From NCBI GenBank assembly GCA_964626885.1, contig CAZVJA010000092.1, positions 1-19,236 on the forward strand: a stretch of DNA of 19,236 nt, in the 5' to 3' direction. Below, piece by piece: positions 1 through 7,059 of the stretch; position 1 is the stretch's first letter, and each line of letters opens with the position of its first letter. Source of the stretch: CAZVJA01 sp964626885 (lineage in GTDB: Bacteria > Planctomycetota > Planctomycetia > Planctomycetales > Planctomycetaceae). Both the position numbers and the translations under genes were made by a program. The notes under the pieces were generated by a model. The model ran no database searches and was not told where the DNA came from. It saw only the letters and a program-made list of their open reading frames with translations.

Positions 1-1
1 G

Positions 2-346
2 GTGCGGGCCTTCGTGCTGGCTGCCTTCTTCGCGGGGATCGGCGGCGCGCTCTTCGCACACAAGCTCGGCAATATCATCCTGCCGCGCGACGCCGGCTTT
101 CAACGGTCGATCGAATTCGTCATCATGGCGGTTCTCGGCGGCAGCGGGTCAGTTTCCGGGGTGATGCTCTCCGCCAGCCTGCTGACGATCTTGCCCGAGT
201 GGCTGCGCGAGTTCGCGCAGTTCCGGTTGATCCTTTATTCTCTGCTGCTGATCATCATGATGATCGTCCGCCCGCAGGGGCTGTTCGGCACGTACGAAGT
301 CTGGGACTACATCCCTTGGTTTCGCCGCAAGCGGAGGTCCGCATGA
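2..346 (+). CDS. livM: Branched-chain amino-acid ABC transporter permease, LivM family (5' end outside window)
   Basis: This is the last 114 residues of an inner-membrane permease; the frame is open at the left edge, so the first GTG is internal. The visible part has three hydrophobic segments (residues about 2-18, 36-63 and 75-90). The stretch RSIEFVIMAVLGGSGSVSG is typical of the conserved LivM/LivH region, and the tail MIVRPQGLFG followed by a basic RRKRR end is characteristic of LivM. In the family, LivM pairs with LivH to form the membrane channel of a LIV-type importer driven by LivG and LivF. Its stop overlaps the livG start (ATGA), so the two are probably translationally coupled. The substrate cannot be told from this fragment; LIV-type systems also carry urea or amides. 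Confidence 0.9.
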   Translation: MRAFVLAAFFAGIGGALFAHKLGNIILPRDAGFQRSIEFVIMAVLGGSGSVSGVMLSASLLTILPEWLREFAQFRLILYSLLLIIMMIVRPQGLFGTYEVWDYIPWFRRKRRSA

Positions 347-1164
347 ACGCGCCGCACAGGCCTGCCACCGCGCCTTCCTCTGCGAAGTTCGCTGCCGCGC
401 CGTCGCTGCTCGACATCGACCGCATCGGCATTTCGTTCGGCGGGTTGAAGGCGGTACAGAACTTCTCGCTGCAACTTCCCGAACGGAAGCTGTACGGATT
501 GATCGGCCCCAACGGCGCGGGAAAGACGACGGTATTCAACCTGCTCACCGGCGTGTATCGCGCAGAGACGGGACACATCCGGCTCGCGGGACAAGAACTC
601 AGCGGCCGGCAGCCGCACCAGGTAACCGCCGAAGGAATCGCCCGCACCTTTCAGAACATTCGTCTGTTCGGCGGCTTCAGCGTGCTCGACAACGTTCGTC
701 TCGCCTGCCAGTTGCGCGGCCGGCATGGGCTGCTCCGCACGATCCTCCGCACCCCCGGCTATTACGCGCAGGAAGAACGCTTCTACGACAAGGCAATGAA
801 GCTCCTCGCGCTGTTCGATCTGGAAAATCGAGCCGACGAGCCGGCCAGCAGTCTTGCCTACGGTCACCAGCGCCGGCTGGAGATCGCCCGGGCACTCGCC
901 ACCGATCCGAAAGTGCTCTTGCTCGACGAACCGGCCGCCGGCATGAACCCGCAGGAGAAGCAGGAGCTGGCTAAAACCATCGAGCACATTCGCGACGAGT
1001 TCCAGGTGTCGATTCTGCTGATCGACCACGACATGGGGCTCGTGATGAAAATTTGCGAACGAATCACCGTGCTCGACTACGGCGAAACAATCGCCGAAGG
1101 AACGCCGGACAAAATCCAGAACGACCCCAAAGTCATCGCGGCGTATCTGGGAGAGGAAGAGTAA
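343..1164 (+). CDS. livG: LIV-type ABC transporter ATP-binding protein LivG
   Basis: A 273-residue ATPase, normal length for LivG. The Walker A motif GPNGAGKTT is at residues 55-63 and the Q-loop is at Q104 in GIARTFQNIRLF, a LivG hallmark. The signature is the variant SSLAYGHQRRLEIARAL instead of LSGGQ. The Walker B is KVLLLDEPAAG and the H-loop is LLIDHDM. I chose the ATG at 343 because it overlaps the livM stop and has GGAGG at 333-337, five bases upstream; a longer open frame begins at 199 but runs inside livM. The protein would sit on the cytoplasmic face and hydrolyse ATP with LivF to drive uptake by the LivHM channel. The first 20 residues, rich in Ala and Pro, precede the usual LivG start and look like a lineage-specific extension. 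Confidence 0.95.
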   Translation: MNAPHRPATAPSSAKFAAAPSLLDIDRIGISFGGLKAVQNFSLQLPERKLYGLIGPNGAGKTTVFNLLTGVYRAETGHIRLAGQELSGRQPHQVTAEGIARTFQNIRLFGGFSVLDNVRLACQLRGRHGLLRTILRTPGYYAQEERFYDKAMKLLALFDLENRADEPASSLAYGHQRRLEIARALATDPKVLLLDEPAAGMNPQEKQELAKTIEHIRDEFQVSILLIDHDMGLVMKICERITVLDYGETIAEGTPDKIQNDPKVIAAYLGEEE

Positions 1165-1205
1165 GACTTGATCGATTCATTTCCTGAACCTTGAAGCCCG
1201 TATCC

Positions 1206-1928
1206 ATGTCGCTGCTCAAACTCGACAACCTGCATGTCTCCTACGGTGCGATTCAGGCGCTGCGCGGCATTTCGCTCACCGTCGACAAAGGAGAAGTCGT
1301 CACCCTCATCGGCGCGAACGGAGCGGGTAAATCGACCACGCTGCGAACCATCTCCGGCCTGTTGCGTCCGCGACAGGGGAGCGTCACATTCGAGGGAAAA
1401 TCGATCGGAGCGACGGCTCCGCACGAGATCGTCCATCTCGGGCTCGTGCAGGTTCCCGAAGGACGCGGCATCTTCGCGAACCTCTCGGTCGAAGAGAACC
1501 TCAACCTCGGCGCTTACCCGCGAATCGACCACGCAGCTGTTCGCAGAGATCGAGACCGCGCGCTGGAACTCTTCCCCCGTATCCGCGAGCGGCTTAAGCA
1601 GAACGCCGGCACGCTCTCCGGAGGCGAACAGCAGATGCTCGCCATCGCCCGGGCGATGCTCGCGCAGCCGAAGCTGCTGTTACTCGATGAACCTTCGCTC
1701 GGTCTGGCGCCGCAGATCGTGAAGACGATCTTCCAGGTGATCCGCGAGATCAACCAGAAGGGAACGACGATTCTGCTCGTCGAGCAGAACGCGCGGATGG
1801 CATTGCAGGTGGCGCACCGCGCCTATGTGTTGGAGGTCGGCGAAATTCAGACGCACGGCCCCGCCGCGGAACTGGCAGCCAGCGACGAAATCCGCAAAGC
1901 CTACCTCGGCGTCCACGGGGACGAGTAG
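1206..1928 (+). CDS. livF: LIV-type ABC transporter ATP-binding protein LivF
   Basis: A 240-residue ATPase, usual LivF length. The Walker A motif GANGAGKST is at residues 36-44. Family marks include VPEGRGIFANLSVEENL, the signature LSGGEQQMLAIARAM, and the Walker B LLLLDEPSLGLAP. The H-loop position reads LLVEQNA, as in LivF proteins in general. I prefer the ATG at 1206 because it gives the standard MSLLKLDNLHVSYG beginning; a TTG at 1191 in the same frame is possible. No strong ribosome-binding site is seen before either. It follows livG by 41 bases in the same operon. The last ten codons lie inside a 168-bp unit repeated at 4115, so the end of this gene is part of a local duplication. Confidence 0.95.
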   Translation: MSLLKLDNLHVSYGAIQALRGISLTVDKGEVVTLIGANGAGKSTTLRTISGLLRPRQGSVTFEGKSIGATAPHEIVHLGLVQVPEGRGIFANLSVEENLNLGAYPRIDHAAVRRDRDRALELFPRIRERLKQNAGTLSGGEQQMLAIARAMLAQPKLLLLDEPSLGLAPQIVKTIFQVIREINQKGTTILLVEQNARMALQVAHRAYVLEVGEIQTHGPAAELAASDEIRKAYLGVHGDE

Positions 1929-2063
1929 GGAATTCCCCTCTGCGCTCCCGGCGTTCTCCGCGGTAGAATGATTGCATTCCCGCTCTGCTCGATTCGCGAA
2001 TTCGAATTTACAGCAGAGGACGCGGAGTTCGCGGAGATCCGAACCGTGAGCTTGGGTGCCACT
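1896..2063. repeat. 168-bp direct repeat, copy 1 (livF tail plus palindrome)
   Basis: This segment matches 4115-4282 over the same length (168 bp) with scattered substitutions. It covers the last ten codons and stop of livF and the next 135 bases. Within it, an arm starting CTCTGCGCTC and ending CGCGGT faces an inverted arm starting CAGCAGAGGAC and ending CGCGGAG, so the noncoding part can fold into a long imperfect hairpin. GCAGAGGACGCAGAG-type palindromes of this kind are common dispersed repeats in planctomycetes and some other bacteria (from memory). The hairpin could also stop livF transcription, but no U-run is visible. Confidence 0.8.
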
Positions 2064-2083
2064 GGCGGCTGTGCCAGCCAGCC
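2054..2083 (+). repeat. GGGTGCCAC hairpin repeat, copy A (divergent)
   Basis: The sequence begins GGGTGCCACTGGCGGC and then pairs with GCCAGCCAG around a short TGT loop, with one bulged base. It is related to copies at 8721, 8758 (inverted), 13900, 18918 and 18968. It lies immediately beyond the stop codon of the minus-strand zinc-ribbon gene and overlaps the end of the 168-bp repeat. Confidence 0.6.
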
Positions 2084-2752
2084 TCAAACCAAACCTCCAA
2101 TCGAGATGATTGCCTGCACTGCGCCCATGACGGAGTCCTTGAGTATCACTCGCATGCGTATGTTTTGGCCGAATCGCTGTTGAACTTTCTCGCGTATCGT
2201 CGCGCGCAGGGCCTCCATTGTTGGTGCTTCGACAGCAAATTGGTGTTGCGGCTCATTTGCCACGAAACATTTCCGCTCGCGATCGAGTTGATAGACAAAC
2301 TCGATTTGGCTGGGCGGCGATTCAGCGCCAGCCGCCAGAGGCCCCGGCCCCGTAGGGGACGGAATATTCACGGGACTGCCACAAGCGGGACATTTCCCTT
2401 GAAGTCCAGCGGACTGCATTGGTGCAGAGAGTTTTTTGTGACACTTCGAACAGGTGAAATGGACCCTGTTATCAGATAACTCGCCAGCTGGATTTGACGA
2501 TTGCGTGCTTTTTGTGCGTGCTTTCCAGGGACCGCGCGGGGTCACGCCGTATGGGCTCCCGTCGGCGGCGCAAGTGCCACCCCTCACACAGCAGATGCAC
2601 AATCCATCGGTGTCCAGTTCCGTCCATCGGTGCTCTTCGCAATACTCACGAGTACAGCGTAGCTGGCATCTGCAGGACTCAACAGCGGGTTGCTTACAGT
2701 ATCCACCCCCACTAGAGAAATCGCACGTCCCTTTTGGTGTGTCGTGACCCAT
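2084..2752 (-). CDS. Hypothetical cysteine-rich zinc-ribbon protein
   Basis: A 222-residue soluble protein with no signal peptide or membrane segment. Residues 10-61 hold a cysteine-rich cluster (C10, C19, C27, C29, C33, C38, H41, C52, C54, C55, C61) that could bind zinc. Residues 101-125 form a zinc ribbon with CxxC pairs at C101/C104 and C121/C124, of the CPxCG type common in planctomycete proteins. A proline-rich linker follows. The C-terminal 75 residues (about 148-222) have a beta-strand/helix pattern, IEFVYQLDRERKCFVANE then APTMEALRATIREKVQQRF, which recalls small HicB-like domains; that likeness is my inference. The start ATG at 2752 has AGGAGA ten bases upstream. The gene is convergent with livF, and no function is assigned. 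Confidence 0.75.
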   Translation of the reverse strand: MGHDTPKGTCDFSSGGGYCKQPAVESCRCQLRCTREYCEEHRWTELDTDGLCICCVRGGTCAADGSPYGVTPRGPWKARTKSTQSSNPAGELSDNRVHFTCSKCHKKLSAPMQSAGLQGKCPACGSPVNIPSPTGPGPLAAGAESPPSQIEFVYQLDRERKCFVANEPQHQFAVEAPTMEALRATIREKVQQRFGQNIRMRVILKDSVMGAVQAIISIGGLV

Positions 2753-3335
2753 GGCTGTTAAATCTCCTGTCCAGAAGGTTAACCATGCAACAGTTTCAAT
2801 TGGCAGGATCGATCCGGTGAGGCCAGCAGCGAGAAAGCAACTGAACTTCAGGAACGATGTTGATCCTCATTACGATCCTGAACCGAAATTCTCTATCCGC
2901 GGTTGTTCGTCAAGCAGACAAATTCTGATTCGACACTTACTTTACCTATACTGAGTCCCATGCAGATAACTAGAACGTTTCTGCGCGACAGCAGTTGGGG
3001 CGAAGAGAACGTCCATCAACCCTCGTCGACTGCAAACCGTGATGAAGAATAAGGTTGCGTCCGCCCTTCGATGGGTGCCTGGGGTCGAACTGACTCGGTT
3101 TGCCCCCGGATCTGTGTTTCCTGGGGGGCTCATTTCGATCGACCCCAGCCATCTGCCCGGATGGGCGTGCCGAAGCACGTCAGGTCCAGATTTCCACTGC
3201 CGGCTCGGATGTTAAAGCCGCTGTTCGCGAAAATCGGCAAATTTTGTTGACTTCCGAATCCGACGGGGCGAAACTCATGGGGCTCTTATACCTCCCCGTA
3301 CTCCCGTTCCCGGTCGTCATTGGAAAGTAGCTCTC
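2753..3335. other. 583-bp non-coding stretch between divergent genes
   Basis: This stretch separates the minus-strand zinc-ribbon gene from the plus-strand PEP-CTERM gene, so it should hold both promoters; I could not identify either with confidence. Open frames here (for example 2751-2954 and 3100-3330) lack ribosome-binding sites and family-like composition and are probably chance. The only clear structure is the TGGGGTCGA palindromic repeat at 3073-3151. Confidence 0.6.
3073..3151. repeat. TGGGGTCGA palindromic element, copy 1
   Basis: A 79-bp element bounded by perfect 10-bp inverted arms, CTGGGGTCGA at 3079-3088 and TCGACCCCAG at 3139-3148. A second inner C/G-run pair (CCCCC and GGGGGG) lies between them. 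A closely similar copy is at 8847-8924, with the same order of arms and the same flank GGGTGCC. It is a two-tier hairpin and not coding. It is the right size for a REP/MITE-like dispersed repeat. Confidence 0.75.
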
Positions 3336-3965
3336 ATGATCAGACTCTGGATCCTTGCAGCGGCAACAGTGGTCCTCTCCTGGGGGAATTCCGCCTCCGC
3401 CGCGATGGTGATTACCTCCGTCTTCCGCAACACCAGCGCCGGGTCGAATTCCACTTTTAATACGACGACGGGGGTCTTTAATCAATCCATCTTCAGTCCG
3501 AGCCTCATCGTCACCTCGTCGCAGAACACAACGATTACAACGACTTCGTTGTCGGGAAATGGGAACGTGGTCCGGTTTCTTCCCGTGGTGGAGTTTGGCT
3601 TCTCGGGGTTCTTCGTGGATTTCAGTTTGTCGCAGCCCCACTCATTCACGCTGACTTCCAATCTCAGCAGCACCGGTTTCGGCTTGGCCAGCCTGGGCTT
3701 GACCGCGATCACCGGTTCCATCACTCCCGGCGGGAGCCCACTCCTCGCGCCGTCCGGCGTCTATAGCACGTCGGGCACGCTGGGGTCCGGCAGTTACTCG
3801 TTCTCCGTGGCTGCCGACATGGTCGTTCCCGTCCCGTCGACCGGGAGCGCGAACTACAACTTTGATTTCGCGGTGGCCCCGATCACGATTCCCGAACCAT
3901 CGAGCCTGGCTATAGTGGCGATGGGAATGTTGGGACTGCCCGTCTTCCGCCGCAAGCGGCGTTGA
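3336..3965 (+). CDS. PEP-CTERM sorting-signal secreted protein
   Basis: A 209-residue exported protein. It has an N-terminal signal peptide (residues 1-22, ending SASA before AMV). The body is rich in Ser, Thr, Asn and Gly with beta-strand character. The C-terminal sorting signal is a PEP at 186-188 (IPEPSSLAIVAM), a hydrophobic span and a basic RRKRR tail. In this class, the C-terminal signal is recognised by an exosortase that processes the protein for attachment to the envelope or exopolysaccharide. No exosortase gene is in the window. The start ATG at 3336 has GGAAAG eight bases upstream. The last codons contain a CGCCGCAAGCGGCG inverted repeat at 3949-3962 that could help end transcription. 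The body is not recognised, so its ligand is unknown. Confidence 0.85.
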   Translation: MIRLWILAAATVVLSWGNSASAAMVITSVFRNTSAGSNSTFNTTTGVFNQSIFSPSLIVTSSQNTTITTTSLSGNGNVVRFLPVVEFGFSGFFVDFSLSQPHSFTLTSNLSSTGFGLASLGLTAITGSITPGGSPLLAPSGVYSTSGTLGSGSYSFSVAADMVVPVPSTGSANYNFDFAVAPITIPEPSSLAIVAMGMLGLPVFRRKRR

Positions 3966-4336
3966 AGAGAATTTTGTAGGGCAGGTTCCGCCGGCCGCCG
4001 CTGGGCTGAGCAGCAGCAAGAGGTCGTGGCTAAAACGACTTCCGCACGCCAGTCATTTTGAATTATTAACGATCTTGCGCCATCTCTTGTCAGCAAGGCT
4101 GGCCTCTCTGCCACAAAGCCTCCCTCGGCATCCACGAGGACGAGTAGGACATTCCCCTCTGCGCTCTCGGCGTTCTCTGCGGTAGAATGATCGCGTGCTC
4201 TGACTGCTCAATTTGCGAATTCGATTTCACCGCAGAGGACGCAGAGTTCGCGGAGTTATAGATTGTGAACTTCGGTACCACTATTTGTTCGCTAACCAGT
4301 GTTAGTGTGTGCCGAAATTTGAAGACTGGATATCCG
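3966..4336. other. 371-bp intergenic stretch dominated by repeat copy 2
   Basis: Between the PEP-CTERM gene and the first small membrane-protein gene. Positions 3977-3997 resemble half of the GGTTCC/CCGGCC palindrome seen whole at 8697. Positions 4115-4282 are the second copy of the livF-tail repeat. Nothing else is recognisable, and no promoter is clear. Confidence 0.6.
4115..4282. repeat. 168-bp direct repeat, copy 2 (orphan livF tail)
   Basis: Matches 1896-2063 over 168 bp. It begins with a decayed version of the last ten livF codons, which would read KASLGIHEDE followed by a stop, against KAYLGVHGDE in the real gene. No livF sequence precedes it. The palindrome arms are at 4157-4183 and 4229-4255 (inner ends TGCGGT and ACCGCA) and pair over about 27 bases with mismatches. 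The GTG at 4265 that would lengthen the next gene lies inside this repeat. Confidence 0.8.
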
Positions 4337-4687
4337 ATGGCTGAATCCGGGTGGCTTTTGTATCTGCGATCGCTGGCCCTGTTCTGGGGATCAACGATCG
4401 TCATGACCCTCCTGGATTACTTTATCAAAGACGGTGCCGAATATGCTGGCTCCAGTGCACCGGTGCTATTTCCCAATCTCGCGTTAGGTGTTTTACTCCT
4501 TCCAATTCAACTTGTTGCCGGGTTGCTTTTGCTCCTCGCAGCATTCCGGATGACGAAAGTCTCAACGACTCCTCTACGCGCTGCGGCGGCGCTTCTGTTT
4601 TGCGTGTTCACCGGAATGGGATGTTTTGCAATATATGCCGTCTTTACATTTTGGTATTTAATGGACGTTATGCATTACAGCTTGTGA
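4337..4687 (+). CDS. Hypothetical three-pass membrane protein
   Basis: A 116-residue protein with three hydrophobic segments (residues about 9-31, 45-71 and 82-110), a short hydrophilic N-terminus (MAESGW), and little outside the membrane. No family is recognised. I chose the ATG at 4337 because the longer frame to a GTG at 4265 would translate repeat sequence into a polar extension unlike the rest; the ribosome-binding site before 4337 is weak. It is the first of three small plus-strand membrane-protein genes (4337, 4746, 5396) with short gaps, which may be expressed together. Confidence 0.6.
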   Translation: MAESGWLLYLRSLALFWGSTIVMTLLDYFIKDGAEYAGSSAPVLFPNLALGVLLLPIQLVAGLLLLLAAFRMTKVSTTPLRAAAALLFCVFTGMGCFAIYAVFTFWYLMDVMHYSL

Positions 4688-4745
4688 CCGCAGCTTGGTC
4701 CTCAGGCGGTGCCTGATCTGCAGAACTGAGCGAGAGGTATGATCG

Positions 4746-5255
4746 ATGAAACCAGATGATTGGGCTCGCTGGTTCTGTGTTCTCTCATCGGGATGTTTCG
4801 TCTTTTTGATGATTCACGCGCTCTCTGAAGATCTTCCGCATCGGACACTGAAAGAATCACCCGTAGCACTGGGTTTGCTGGCGATCATCTGTGCCTTTCC
4901 TCTCGTTCTGGAAAAGTATCTCTGCCGACCGCTATTCCAGTTCACTCCGGAACAACTGGCCAAAATGCGGGTCGAACGAGTCGCGGACATCAAAGCCTTG
5001 CGACAACGCCCTGTTACATTCGACGAGGCGGTGCGGCTCCTGGAGGGAGGGCAGCCATTCTCAGGGACCATACGAATCCGCTGGAATAGTGTGCTGCAAT
5101 TCGAACAATGGTACGCTTCCGCAGACACAATCGACACGGAACTCTGGCTGTACGACAATGGCGTCGAAGCTTGGGAGAATCTCCACGGTGAGTGGGGCTT
5201 TGCCATCGTGCGTGGCGATGAGATCATCGATTTTCTGATGATCGAGCACAACTGA
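4746..5255 (+). CDS. Hypothetical membrane-anchored protein
   Basis: A 169-residue protein with two N-terminal hydrophobic segments (residues about 9-26 and 39-57). A soluble domain of about 105 residues follows from FTPEQLAKMRVERV. The soluble part has alternating charged and aromatic residues (IRIRWNSVLQFEQWYAS, WLYDNGVEAWENLHGEWGFAIV) and looks like a small mixed alpha/beta fold. I do not recognise the family. The start ATG at 4746 has AGAGG at 4733-4737, eight bases upstream. It lies 58 bases after the previous gene, which fits a shared transcript. With both hydrophobic spans N-terminal, the domain would face the side set by an even number of passes; the topology is not proven. Confidence 0.7.
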   Translation: MKPDDWARWFCVLSSGCFVFLMIHALSEDLPHRTLKESPVALGLLAIICAFPLVLEKYLCRPLFQFTPEQLAKMRVERVADIKALRQRPVTFDEAVRLLEGGQPFSGTIRIRWNSVLQFEQWYASADTIDTELWLYDNGVEAWENLHGEWGFAIVRGDEIIDFLMIEHN

Positions 5256-5283
5256 CCCGGCCTCTGGCCAGGAACTTTTCCAG

Positions 5284-5304
5284 CATTCCCCTCTGCGGTA
5301 GAAT
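5284..5304. repeat. Deleted remnant of the livF-downstream repeat
   Basis: This 21-bp piece equals the start of the palindromic part of the 168-bp repeat, but 18 bases are missing between two CTCTGCG words and only one CTCTGCG is left, followed by GTAGAAT. That is what a slip or recombination between short direct repeats would leave. It sits just upstream of the gene starting at 5396. Confidence 0.6.
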
Positions 5305-5395
5305 CCTCTGGTCCTCCCGGAGGCGAGCGGGAAAGTTGTCTCGCGCGGGCACGGATCTTCCTTCGCAATTCTCGAACGGATACGAGAGTATGGCC

Positions 5396-5866
5396 ATGAC
5401 CGACGATCCCGCCGACTCGAACGAAGAACAAGCCGACGTTGATGTCGTCGATTACGCCGCGCGAAAACGTCGACTCATTCTGGCGCTGCTCATTTACTCC
5501 GTCGGCTTGGGGGGGATCTCGGTGTTCCTGCCCGAGGACGACCGTCAGGCCGATTTTCTCCTTGGTTTGCCTTATCTGATTCTCGGTGTGTCGTGGTGCT
5601 TCGCCGATGCGCGCGAACGAGGGCACCGAATCAGTAGAGGGATGCAGCTTGTGCTCGTCGTGTTCTTCGTGATCGGGTTTCCGATCTATCTCTTCGAGAC
5701 ACGAGGTCTCCGCGGTTTCAAAACGTTGGCCAGCGCGCTGCTGCTCCTACTCGCGATGGCTGCCTGCCAATATGTGGCGGGTTATGCCACGTACTTCGCC
5801 GGCGACGCACTCGGGCTGTTCGACCACGATGAGGACATCGAGTTCTACGAGGAATTCGACGAATAA
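5396..5866 (+). CDS. Hypothetical four-pass membrane protein with acidic ends
   Basis: A 156-residue protein. The N-terminal 23 residues are acidic (MTDDPADSNEEQADVDVVDY). Four hydrophobic segments follow at about 28-46, 54-70, 84-101 and 110-133, and the tail is strongly acidic (DHDEDIEFYEEFDE). It belongs to no family I recognise. Two ATGs at 5390 and 5396 are possible, and the frame extends to a TTG at 5336. I chose 5396 because GAGAG at 5384-5388 then has normal spacing. It ends 17 bases before the convergent minus-strand gene, with no room for a terminator beyond overlapping ends. Confidence 0.65.
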   Translation: MTDDPADSNEEQADVDVVDYAARKRRLILALLIYSVGLGGISVFLPEDDRQADFLLGLPYLILGVSWCFADARERGHRISRGMQLVLVVFFVIGFPIYLFETRGLRGFKTLASALLLLLAMAACQYVAGYATYFAGDALGLFDHDEDIEFYEEFDE

Positions 5867-5883
5867 GCGGCAATCGCAGGATC

Positions 5884-6954
5884 TTATGGCAACGTCACGT
5901 CCCAGACTTTCGTCCGTTTCGCCCGGCCTGCCGGTCCCTCGACGTGGAGCGTGACGATAAACTCCCCACCCGCTTTGTATTGATGCACGGGGTGGCGTTC
6001 CGTGGAACTCGTCCCGTCACCGAAGTCCCACCGCCACACGGCGATGTTGCCGTGCGAGCGATCGCGAAACGCAACCATGCGATTCTCCCGACTGATCACC
6101 TGGAAAGACCAATCGGCCTCAACCGGTTTGCGGAGATGCTTCTCGATCGGCATCAGCCGGAACGCAACCAGATCCGAGGCGTTGCCATACATTGTCGTCT
6201 TGTGCGAGAGGTTCCAGAAGCCCGCATATTTATCCGCGTTCTTGTCGTCATAGTCGAGCACCGCCCAGGACATGCCGACGATTTTTCCTTCTTCGAGCTT
6301 CGTCGGCACCGCGCGCGCCGGGTCGGGGGGGGCGTAGTCGAACGGCGTGACGAAAAACTCCAGAACAAGCCGGCCGCTTTCGCCCGGTTTGAAGTTGTAC
6401 TTGTAGGCGGCGTTCGCGTAGGGCAAATCTTTGATCCATGGCTGGGCACCCCAGACCATCGCCCAATCTTTTTGATCCGCGGGGGTGAAGATGTGGTAGT
6501 TCTGCGCGTGGACGCCATGAAACTGAAAGTGCGTGTCGAGCGAGTCGCGGAGCTTTTTGATGGGATGCATCTGGCGAATCAACGGTCCGCCGGAAAGATC
6601 GCCGTCGATGACAATCTCGAAGATGTCGTTGTGCAAATCTTCGCGGGAAAAATCCCAGTAGTTGTCGCTGGCCTCATACAAAAAGTAGAGATGATTCTGC
6701 CCCTGCACCCAGCCGACTTTGACCTTCACATCGAGATTCGCCGGATCGCGCTTGTCACCGATTCCGATGACGGTCTCGCGCAATTGATCCATACCGATGG
6801 CGTATGAGTCGGGAACGATCGACCAGTCGTCCGCGTGGCCGTCAATCCGAGGAATCTGATCGGCTGGAAACTGAAAGATTTTGAACTCGACATCGGGCCG
6901 TTCCAGGCCAGCGTCCCCCCCAAGAGCAACCAGCAGCAGAAGCGTTGAAGTCAT
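5884..6954 (-). CDS. Secreted CBM9-like protein with C-terminal PKD domain
   Basis: A 356-residue protein with a short signal peptide (about 1-17, MTSTLLLLVALGGDAGL). The main domain (about 30-270) starts IPRIDGHADDWSIVPDSYAIG. It continues with VKVGWVQGQNHLYFLYEASDNYWDF and DIFEIVIDGDLSGG, the order found in CBM9-like sugar-binding domains. The C-terminal 70 residues are a PKD domain with the diagnostic WDFGDGTSSTERHPVHQY. Such proteins are exported, and the CBM9 fold usually binds carbohydrate. No catalytic residues are evident, so binding or display is more likely than hydrolysis. GGAG lies eight bases before the ATG. It is 105 bases downstream of another exported protein on the same strand, which also looks carbohydrate-related, so co-expression is plausible. 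Confidence 0.75.
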   Translation of the reverse strand: MTSTLLLLVALGGDAGLERPDVEFKIFQFPADQIPRIDGHADDWSIVPDSYAIGMDQLRETVIGIGDKRDPANLDVKVKVGWVQGQNHLYFLYEASDNYWDFSREDLHNDIFEIVIDGDLSGGPLIRQMHPIKKLRDSLDTHFQFHGVHAQNYHIFTPADQKDWAMVWGAQPWIKDLPYANAAYKYNFKPGESGRLVLEFFVTPFDYAPPDPARAVPTKLEEGKIVGMSWAVLDYDDKNADKYAGFWNLSHKTTMYGNASDLVAFRLMPIEKHLRKPVEADWSFQVISRENRMVAFRDRSHGNIAVWRWDFGDGTSSTERHPVHQYKAGGEFIVTLHVEGPAGRAKRTKVWDVTLP

Positions 6955-7059
6955 GATGCATCTCCAGGGAATCGGAATTCGGCGATATTCAAAGACTCGT
7001 CAGGCTGAATCGACCGGCCGCTATGCAACATAAGCCGTCTGTTGGAACCGGACCTACGG

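Noticed and set aside
307..1029. A 240-codon minus-strand frame opposite livG
   Set aside because: It mirrors codon bias of livG and has no recognisable motif.
1929..2053. tRNA or structured RNA gene in the palindrome beside livF
   Set aside because: The fold is a single long imperfect hairpin shared with other sites; no cloverleaf or conserved RNA motif is seen.
2929..2952. TTCGAC and TATACT words upstream of the PEP-CTERM gene as a promoter
   Set aside because: The spacing is only 12 bases and the site is almost 400 bases from the start codon.
2751..2954. A 67-codon plus-strand frame starting where the zinc-ribbon gene starts
   Set aside because: The shared ATG/CAT is an accident of CCATGG; there is no ribosome-binding site and the composition is not protein-like.
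5944..6807. A 287-codon open frame on the plus strand opposite the CBM9-like gene
   Set aside because: It is fully antisense to a gene with signal peptide and PKD motifs, lacks a ribosome-binding site, and shows no domain; long antisense frames are expected in GC-rich DNA.
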